Virus record (IMG/VR): IMGVR_UViG_3300037189_014561
Coordinates: 1-43,720 of that record
DNA length: 43,720 nucleotides
Source of the DNA: a virus
Reading direction: 5' to 3' (one strand)
In this document: positions 38,576 to 43,720 of the stretch, piece after piece
Position numbering within the stretch: the stretch's first letter is position 1
Layout: every line of letters begins with the position of its first letter
The notes under the pieces: model-generated
Seen by the model: only the letters and a program-made list of their open reading frames with translations
What the model was told of the DNA's origin: nothing
The model's database searches: none
Position numbers and translations under genes: made by a program

Positions 38576-38908
38576 ATGAGGAGCAAGATCGAGCGCCAAT
38601 TCGAAGCCTTTGGCTGGACCTTCGACCTGAAGTTCTCCGATGAGGACGGGACGGAGTTCATCCGCATTCACCGCCCTGACGACCGAGGCACCGGAGAGAT
38701 CTTCATCGAGGAGGGCTCCCCCCTCGAAGACGAAACCATTCGGGCTGTGCAGTCCCTCAAGCGTTTCGTCAACTTCGAGGACGACACCTACTCCGACCTC
38801 AAAGCGGCGGAGGAAGAGTACTACGAGCCCGATTGGGATGAGGGCTATGACCAAGGGGACGACGTGGCTGACGCATTGAGTTCCCGCGACGACGAGATGG
38901 GGCAATGA
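38576..38908 (+). CDS. Acidic hypothetical protein, 110 aa
   Basis: IERQFEAFGWTFDLKFSDEDGTEFIRIHRPDDRGTGEIFIEEG followed by a very acidic C-terminus (EEEYYEPDWDEGYDQGDDVADAL). Two bp after the previous stop; overlaps the next by ATGA. Acidic tail might mimic DNA; no function recognised. Confidence 0.78.
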   Translation: MRSKIERQFEAFGWTFDLKFSDEDGTEFIRIHRPDDRGTGEIFIEEGSPLEDETIRAVQSLKRFVNFEDDTYSDLKAAEEEYYEPDWDEGYDQGDDVADALSSRDDEMGQ

Positions 38909-39180
38909 GGAAAACTCAGCTGCCCGTCCAGGGCATGTCGTCCGACAAGCTGCTGCGGTCCGAGGCGTTTCGCCTCGGATTCGCTGCTTCCAATCGCAAA
39001 TTCTTCGAGCCAGAGGCTTTCTATTCCGACGAGAATGACCTTTGGAACTACGAGCGCGGCTTCCACTTCGCCACAGTACTCCGTACAAGGGGCATACTTC
39101 TCCGCACCCTTCCGAAGAAGCCAACGGAGAGTCTCAAGATCGCCCTCCGCATTGCTGTGAACAGAAAGGAAATCATTTAG
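38905..39180 (+). CDS. Hypothetical protein, 91 aa
   Basis: Basic ends and LRSEAFRLGFAASNRKFFEPEAFYSDENDLWNYERGFHFATVL, suggesting a small helical bundle. Coupled on both sides (ATGA at start, TAGTG at stop), so made together with the nuclease downstream. Confidence 0.75.
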   Translation: MRKTQLPVQGMSSDKLLRSEAFRLGFAASNRKFFEPEAFYSDENDLWNYERGFHFATVLRTRGILLRTLPKKPTESLKIALRIAVNRKEII

Positions 39181-40322
39181 TGGACTTTCTCCCCCAAAAG
39201 GCATCGTTCAGTGACAAGGTCACGCAAAACGTCTGGGACAGCTCTTCGCTGTCCACCTACCTCCGCTGTCCAAGGCGATATTTTTACACTTACGTCCTCA
39301 ATCTCCGCCCCACGATTGAGTCCGTGGATCTGGTTTTCGGCTCCCTCTACCACATCGCTATGGAGGAGTATCATCTCGAGCGTCAGACAAGGGGCCACAA
39401 CGAGGCTCAGGTGCTGGGGATCAAGGCACTCCTCTCCGCCGCCTGGAGAGAGGCTCCTTTGGGCTCCACCCCTTCTGGTGAATACTGGGCGAGTACTTCT
39501 TCAAACAAAAACCTTTGGAATTGTCTACGCGCCTTTGTCTGGCACACCGAGCATTTTGCCTTCGAGCCGGATTTCAACACTACTATCCTCGGCCGCAAAC
39601 TCTACGCCGTGGAGCTTCCGTTTTCTTTTGACTTGGGACTCAAGGTCAATGGCGTGGCGGCGTCGTACTGCGGACATCTCGACCGAGTTGTTGACACTGC
39701 CGCAGGTCGTTGGGTGGTGGACTATAAGACTACAACCAAGACCCTCACTTCGGCTTATTTCGACACCTACAACCCATCAACCCAGCTCCCAGGTTATGCG
39801 GTGGCGGCTTCCATTGTTTTCCATGAGCCCGTGCAGGGTGTCATCATTGATGCAGTGCAGGTGGGAGTTGATTTCACAAGAAATGGCCGGAGCCACCTAC
39901 GTCTTGGCACCGAGAGGGCGGATGAGTGGATGGAAGGGACGCACGGCTGGGTTGAAAACGCCATGCTTACGGCAACCCAAGCGAAGATCATTGAGACAGA
40001 AACCCTTGCCGAGTTCGCCGCCCTGAACGCCAAGCACTGGCGGATGAACACAGAGAGTTGCTTCATCTGCCCCTTCAAAGAGGTCTGCCGATCCACCCCC
40101 TCCGTCCGGGGTCACCTTTTGACCTCCGAGTTCCACCCCCACATCTGGGATCCAGCAGTAAGACAAGGAGCCAAGAATGCCCCAAGAGAGTCCAATAGAG
40201 AGCCGGAGGTACCGGGAACGATTGCTCCTGGAGAACATCAAGATCGGGAAGACCTTCGAGTTGAAGGAGATGCGGGTGGTGAAGTTCAAAGTGATGCACC
40301 CGCTGGTCTTCCTGTGCTATGA
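39180..40322 (+). CDS. PD-(D/E)XK nuclease, RecB/Cas4-like with Fe-S cysteines, 380 aa
   Basis: GTG start overlapping the previous TAG. Nuclease core: GHLDRVVDTAAGRWVVDYKTTTK (Asp, Asp, Lys). N-terminal YLRCPRRYFYTY and C-terminal CFICPFKEVCR supply the four Cys of a Cas4/AddB-type 4Fe-4S cluster. Such proteins make 3' ssDNA with phage recombinases. It stands just upstream of a Sak4-like ATPase and an SSB-like gene, forming a recombination set. The last ~50 residues (from KNAPRES) are unusual in composition and overlap the next gene by 146 bp. Confidence 0.87.
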   Translation: MDFLPQKASFSDKVTQNVWDSSSLSTYLRCPRRYFYTYVLNLRPTIESVDLVFGSLYHIAMEEYHLERQTRGHNEAQVLGIKALLSAAWREAPLGSTPSGEYWASTSSNKNLWNCLRAFVWHTEHFAFEPDFNTTILGRKLYAVELPFSFDLGLKVNGVAASYCGHLDRVVDTAAGRWVVDYKTTTKTLTSAYFDTYNPSTQLPGYAVAASIVFHEPVQGVIIDAVQVGVDFTRNGRSHLRLGTERADEWMEGTHGWVENAMLTATQAKIIETETLAEFAALNAKHWRMNTESCFICPFKEVCRSTPSVRGHLLTSEFHPHIWDPAVRQGAKNAPRESNREPEVPGTIAPGEHQDREDLRVEGDAGGEVQSDAPAGLPVL

Positions 40323-40557
40323 ACCCCGGCACCACATCTTGGCCTTCGTTTCCGGAGTCAGTTTTTCGAGAGCCCGTGAGAGACTTATTGCAGACGACTC
40401 CTGTTGGGAGGGCCTCAAGACCTTCATTGCTTGTTTCCCGGTCGGAGTCCTCGACTACACCAAGCTCCTCGACACCACCCCTATTGACGAACCCATCCAC
40501 TTCATCGCAGACAAGACCACCCCTATAAGGAAGCATCGCAATGGCGAGACAGAGTGA
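40177..40557 (+). CDS. Hypothetical protein overlapping the nuclease gene, 126 aa
   Basis: AAGGAG precedes ATG 40177, inside the nuclease frame. Coherent protein composition (RLLLENIKIGKTFELKEMRVVKFKVMHPLVFLCYEP, then DDSCWEGLKTFIACFPVGVLDY) supports it as real. Small beta/alpha protein, unknown role in the recombination cluster. Confidence 0.7.
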   Translation: MPQESPIESRRYRERLLLENIKIGKTFELKEMRVVKFKVMHPLVFLCYEPRHHILAFVSGVSFSRARERLIADDSCWEGLKTFIACFPVGVLDYTKLLDTTPIDEPIHFIADKTTPIRKHRNGETE

Positions 40558-40771
40558 ATTGACCCTTCTTCGCAAGGCGAACGCGAACCTTAACTCCAGT
40601 CTGAAGGATGCGAACAGGACCATCGACGATCTTAACTGGGCCATTCATCAGCTGAAACTCAACGACGAGACTAAGTCGCGAATGATCGGCTCGCTCCTCC
40701 ACACCAACACCTCTATTACTGAAGCCCTCAACAACATGCACAAGGAGTTCGCCGGTGGCAAACTTGACTAG
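40541..40771 (+). CDS. Small coiled-coil protein, 76 aa
   Basis: LLRKANANLNSSLKDANRTIDDLNWAIHQLKLNDETKSRM is a heptad-like helix. Overlaps both neighbours (17 bp each). No known domain; could bridge the nuclease and ATPase proteins. Confidence 0.7.
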   Translation: MARQSELTLLRKANANLNSSLKDANRTIDDLNWAIHQLKLNDETKSRMIGSLLHTNTSITEALNNMHKEFAGGKLD

Positions 40772-41612
40772 TAAGAAAGAGAAAGACCCCCTCAAGGTTC
40801 TCGTAATCGGAGACTCTGGCACGGGCAAGACGGGGGCCTTGGCAGCCCTCGCCAACGCTGGGTATGAGTTGTTCATTCTTGACCTCGACAACGGAACAGA
40901 CATTCTGAACTTCGTCGTGCAGGACAAGTATAAGAATAAGGTCCACATCGAGACCCTCACCGACACAGGGAAGATGAGTGGTTCCGGGACCAACCAAAAA
41001 ATCATCAAGCTCAACCCTCAGGCCTTTCCGAAGGCACTCAGCTTGCTGCAAAAGTGGAAAGACTCAGAGACAGGAGAAGACTTTGGACCAGTTAGTTCTT
41101 GGGGTACGAGTCGGATACTTGTTGTGGACTCTCTTTCTTTCCTTGGTATGGCTGCTCTTGATTACGTCCTGGCCAAAAATGGTCGAGGCGGTGAACAGCC
41201 CTTCCAAGCCGACTGGGGTGAGGCCATGCGAATGCTCGAGCAGACCCTGCAGATTATATATTCAACTGAAATAAAGTGCCATGTGGTGATGAACTCCCAC
41301 ATCACCTACCAGCAAGTTGAAGGGTCAGGGATACAAAAGGGTCTCCCGATGGGGCTGGGCAGCCAGCTGCCCCCAAAAATTGGACGCTACTTCAACATGA
41401 TGCTGATGACGAGGAGCAAGGGGCAGGGCGAGAGCACCAAGCGAGTCCTCCTCACCAAACCCGAGGCGAATGTGGAGGTCAAATGCCCCATTCTTTCTGC
41501 TCCCAAGGAACTCCCAATCGAGTCAGGTCTCTCTGACATCTTCAAGCTTTGGGGCGCACCAGCCCCCCAAGTCGCTGCGGGCGGCGATAACTTCACCCGT
41601 AAGATCGTCTAA
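40755..41612 (+). CDS. Sak4-like RecA-type ATPase (single-strand annealing / recombination), 285 aa
   Basis: GTG start within the upstream gene. Walker A is GDSGTGKT (19-26) and Walker B is RILVVDSLSFLG (D125). ELFILDLDNGTDIL and KCHVVMNSHI strands fit the RecA-fold AAA_24/Sak4 proteins of phages, which anneal or pair ssDNA with SSB help. The flanking nuclease and SSB-like genes support this role. Confidence 0.85.
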   Translation: MANLTSKKEKDPLKVLVIGDSGTGKTGALAALANAGYELFILDLDNGTDILNFVVQDKYKNKVHIETLTDTGKMSGSGTNQKIIKLNPQAFPKALSLLQKWKDSETGEDFGPVSSWGTSRILVVDSLSFLGMAALDYVLAKNGRGGEQPFQADWGEAMRMLEQTLQIIYSTEIKCHVVMNSHITYQQVEGSGIQKGLPMGLGSQLPPKIGRYFNMMLMTRSKGQGESTKRVLLTKPEANVEVKCPILSAPKELPIESGLSDIFKLWGAPAPQVAAGGDNFTRKIV

Positions 41613-41637
41613 ACCCTAAAGAAAGCAACCAAGCACA

Positions 41638-42075
41638 ATGAGCGTAAACTTCAACGACATCCTCGCAACCCGCGCTGACACCATCGAAGCACCGAAGAGC
41701 CTCCCACCCGGCAAGTACCTGGCCTCTGTCAAGTCCTTCGAGCCGGGCGTCAGTACTCAGAAGAAGACCCCCTACGTCGAAATCAAGTTCGCCGTGACTG
41801 GGATCATCGACGTGCCTGCGGATCAGGAATCCGAGGCATCCGCTGCCCTCTCCAAGGGCCCGGTGGAAATGCGGAGTTCCTTCTACCTCTCCGACAAGTC
41901 GATGTACCGCATCATCGACTTCCTTGAAAAGGACCTCGGAATTTCGAGGGCTGGCCGTACCCTCGGCGACATGCTCACGGAGTGTGTCGGACTCGAGTGC
42001 GGGGTGCTCCTCGACATTGAACAGTCGAAAGATGGTCGCGACTTCACCGCCATCAAGCGTACCCTGAAGGCCTAA
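41638..42075 (+). CDS. SSB-like ssDNA-binding protein, 145 aa
   Basis: SLPPGKYLASVKSFEPGVSTQKKTPYVEIKFAVTG has the OB-fold-like layout of phage SSB proteins located next to Sak4; FYLSDKSMYRIIDFLEKDLGI and CVGLECGVLLDIEQSKDGRDFTAIKRTLKA match the C-terminal half of DUF669/DUF2815-like SSBs. No acidic C-terminal tail. A perfect terminator hairpin follows. Confidence 0.8.
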   Translation: MSVNFNDILATRADTIEAPKSLPPGKYLASVKSFEPGVSTQKKTPYVEIKFAVTGIIDVPADQESEASAALSKGPVEMRSSFYLSDKSMYRIIDFLEKDLGISRAGRTLGDMLTECVGLECGVLLDIEQSKDGRDFTAIKRTLKA

Positions 42076-42078
42076 GTG

Positions 42079-42100
42079 TAGGGCCCCTTCGGGGGCCCTA
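42079..42100 (+). terminator. Perfect hairpin with TTCG tetraloop
   Basis: TAGGGCCCC (42079-42087), TTCG loop, GGGGCCCTA (42092-42100), then CCTCTTCTCT. A stable terminator-like stem after the SSB-like gene, though the T tract is weak. Confidence 0.75.
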
Positions 42101-42126
42101 CCTCTTCTCTCACCGGAGTCTCTCCC

Positions 42127-42405
42127 ATGGCGACCAGCACTTCCTACAAAGCAATCCATTTCCCCCTCAATCCTTCCCTCTCCCGCCTCATCACTTGGGA
42201 AGAGCACCCGCCTCTCCACGAACTCCAGGCCCTCGTCGGAGGCCCGATTGAGGTAATCAGGGCTCCAAAGTTCCCGGGGTGCACCCTCCTTGCTGACGAA
42301 GAGGGGACGTTCAAGGTCGATCCCCAGATCAACAGAGTCGGTTTCAACCTCTGCGGTCAGCCCTTGGTCGGCCCCCTCCTTCTCCTCCTCTTCCCTCTGG
42401 AGTAA
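42127..42405 (+). CDS. DUF3846-like protein, 92 aa
   Basis: ELQALVGGPIEVIRAPKFPGCTLLADEEG followed by NLCGQPLVGPLLLL matches the DUF3846 pattern (LQxxVGGxIExV...NEEG...IVGxxLL) found in phages and plasmids. Function unknown. Lies between the SSB terminator and the methyltransferase. Confidence 0.75.
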   Translation: MATSTSYKAIHFPLNPSLSRLITWEEHPPLHELQALVGGPIEVIRAPKFPGCTLLADEEGTFKVDPQINRVGFNLCGQPLVGPLLLLLFPLE

Positions 42406-42407
42406 TC

Positions 42408-43720
42408 ATGTCCTCCTTCTTTCTCCCGATTTCTGACATCAAGGTCAACGATGACGACAGACAAAGAAAAGACCTCACTGGGATCGAAGATCTCATGGCC
42501 TCCATTACCCGAATTGGTCAGCTCAACCCGATCATCCTCGATCAGGACAATAATCTCATTGCTGGAAGGAGAAGGCTTGAGGCTCTCCGACGTTTGGGTA
42601 GAACGCAAGCGAAAGTCTCCATTCTTGGAGATCTCGACGCTGGGGCTCGACAGCTCGTCGAATTGGACGAAAATCTCCGCCGAGTTGATCTGCCGTGGCA
42701 GGAAACGGCTGGTGCAATCTATCAAATTCACCTCCTCAAACAAGCTGATAGTCCCACCTGGGGCCAAGTTGATACTGTGGAATATACAGGGCTTTCCGCT
42801 ACAGTCATATCAAACGCCATTGCTGTCGGTGCGGCGCTTTCAAAAGGGGACGAGAAGGTTCGAGCCTGTGGTACTCTCGGTTCCGCTGCAGATTTGCTTA
42901 GAAGGCGACGTGCCCTCGCTCTCGACGCCGCACTGAGTGAAGACCTTTTTGCAGAAGAAGAAGAACATGAGTACACAACCGACTTCGGAGGCGAACCCAC
43001 CCCTCCTCCACCCGCACCCAGCGGTGAACAGGGTGGTATATATGATTTCCCGCGAAAAGAGTCGCCAGCACCCCTCGCTGGAGACCATCCACCGCCTCCG
43101 CCAACTCTGCCTCCTCATCGAGCACCTTCTCCTTTTCGCATCATCCAAGGAGACTTTTTACAGAGCCTCCGGTCCGGGTTTTTTGGAAAGGCAAAGTTCA
43201 ACCTCCTCCACTGCGACTTCCCCTACGGGATCAATTTCGACCGCTCTGCTCAGGGAGGCAGCGAGAGCAATGATGCTCAGTACTCTGATAGCCCAGAAAC
43301 TTTCTGGGCTCTCACGGACGGACTCTTAGCCCACCAAGATGAGTTCATTGCTGACTCCGCCCACATGATTTTCTGGTACAGCATGAATTACCACTCTGCT
43401 CTCATTGAAAGGCTCGAAAAGCATGGCTGGTTCGTCGTCCCCACCCCTCTTATCTGGTACAAATCCGATGGTGCAGGAATTGCGAGTGACTATCGAAGAC
43501 GCCCAAAGCACATTTACGAGACGGCTCTCTTTTGTTCTCGAGGAGATCGACAAATTCTCCAGCTTAGAAATGACGTATTCGCTGAAGGCTTGGCGCGACA
43601 CACAGAGGGACACCTTTCTGCCAAACCTCAAGCAATGCTTGAGTACTTTCTTTCCATGGTTGTCACCGAGTATACCAATCTCCTCGATCCTACCTGTGGT
43701 AGCGGTACTGCTATTCGAGC
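42408..43720 (+). CDS. ParB-DNA methyltransferase fusion, N-terminal and middle part (continues at base 2)
   Basis: The gene begins here and ends at 208 after the circle closes (477 residues). Residues ~5-110 are a ParB/Srx-like domain (PISDIKVNDDDRQ; QLNPIILDQDNNLIAGRRRLEAL, with GRRR in place of the GERR box). A Glu-rich and Pro-rich linker (residues ~181-245) follows and carries a copy of the 23-bp DNA motif at 43036. The methyltransferase domain opens with FRIIQGDF and has catalytic DFPY (270-273). The AdoMet motif lies at the wrap. Order DFPY before CGSG is the beta class, giving N6-adenine or N4-cytosine. Such ParB-MTase fusions are common phage orphan methyltransferases; they can protect against restriction. 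Confidence 0.92.
   Translation, partial: MSSFFLPISDIKVNDDDRQRKDLTGIEDLMASITRIGQLNPIILDQDNNLIAGRRRLEALRRLGRTQAKVSILGDLDAGARQLVELDENLRRVDLPWQETAGAIYQIHLLKQADSPTWGQVDTVEYTGLSATVISNAIAVGAALSKGDEKVRACGTLGSAADLLRRRRALALDAALSEDLFAEEEEHEYTTDFGGEPTPPPPAPSGEQGGIYDFPRKESPAPLAGDHPPPPPTLPPHRAPSPFRIIQGDFLQSLRSGFFGKAKFNLLHCDFPYGINFDRSAQGGSESNDAQYSDSPETFWALTDGLLAHQDEFIADSAHMIFWYSMNYHSALIERLEKHGWFVVPTPLIWYKSDGAGIASDYRRRPKHIYETALFCSRGDRQILQLRNDVFAEGLARHTEGHLSAKPQAMLEYFLSMVVTEYTNLLDPTCGSGTAIR
43036..43058 (+). promoter_or_regulatory. Motif copy 6: GTATATAT / TTTCC / GAAAA element inside the ParB-MTase linker
   Basis: GTATATAT, GA, TTTCC, CGC, GAAAA on the plus strand. It falls in codons of the disordered linker between the two domains (around residues 210-217), where sequence constraint would be low, so its presence is notable. 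Confidence 0.5.
43634..43720. repeat. Right copy of 87-bp terminal direct repeat
   Basis: Exact copy of bases 1-87. It lies inside the methyltransferase reading frame, so both copies code for the same residues (starting MLEYFLSMVV). Confidence 0.97.

Noticed and set aside
1-43720. tRNA genes, integrase, repressor or phage RNA polymerase
   Set aside because: No cloverleaf sequence, tyrosine/serine recombinase or RNA polymerase motif was noticed on reading either strand; a tRNAscan-SE and HMM search would be needed for certainty.

Overview
The window is one essentially complete genome of a tailed phage with a short tail (P22/SU10-like podovirus architecture). The first 87 bases (1-87) are repeated exactly at the end (43634-43720), and one open reading frame, a ParB-methyltransferase fusion, runs off the right end and continues in frame from base 2. 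The molecule therefore closes into a circle of 43,633 bp, either circularly permuted/terminally redundant DNA or an assembly overlap. No integrase, lysogeny repressor, RNA polymerase, tRNA or CRISPR array was recognised. A Gram-negative host is inferred from a lipoprotein o-spanin candidate overlapping an i-spanin candidate and from an M15 peptidase endolysin. The host genus cannot be read from the sequence.

The genome has two opposing transcription blocks. The minus-strand late block runs from about 30028 down to 5407: terminase small and large subunits, portal, several small structural genes, a 720-residue protein with 14 internal repeats, scaffold, SU10-type major capsid protein, head-tail adaptor, tail nozzle, internal/ejection proteins (one with a lytic transglycosylase domain, one with an HExxH motif, one with an array of clamp-binding-like peptides), tail fibre, a LamG-like receptor-binding candidate and a lysis cassette (M15 endolysin, membrane proteins, spanins).

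The plus-strand early/replication block runs from about 30450 through the end and wraps to 5474. It begins with small unknown genes separated by structured intergenic elements. Next come a PD-(D/E)XK protein, a large inverted repeat, many small unknown or regulatory genes (winged helix, ribbon-helix-helix), and a recombination/replication set: Cas4/RecB-like nuclease, Sak4-like ATPase, SSB-like protein, DUF3846 protein and the ParB-methyltransferase. After the wrap come a UDG-exonuclease protein and a family A polymerase. These last two look like one ancestral UDG-Exo-Pol gene split inside the exonuclease domain by two small membrane-protein genes. A DUF3987-like helicase/ATPase, a dATP/dGTP diphosphohydrolase-like protein and a Cys-rich protein follow.

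The most unusual non-coding features are: (i) eight copies of a 19-bp palindrome in the divergent gap 30029-30462; (ii) a ~250-bp imperfect inverted repeat centred on an A18 tract (33776-34027) with 10-bp-phased direct repeats in its left arm; (iii) six copies of a 23-bp GTATATAY/TTTCC/GRAAA motif spread over both blocks; (iv) two intercistronic elements whose hairpin stems differ by compensatory changes; (v) three copies of an AAAAATAATT...CTTGWCG block upstream of plus-strand genes. Together these suggest a private regulatory/replication network that the recognised genes do not explain.
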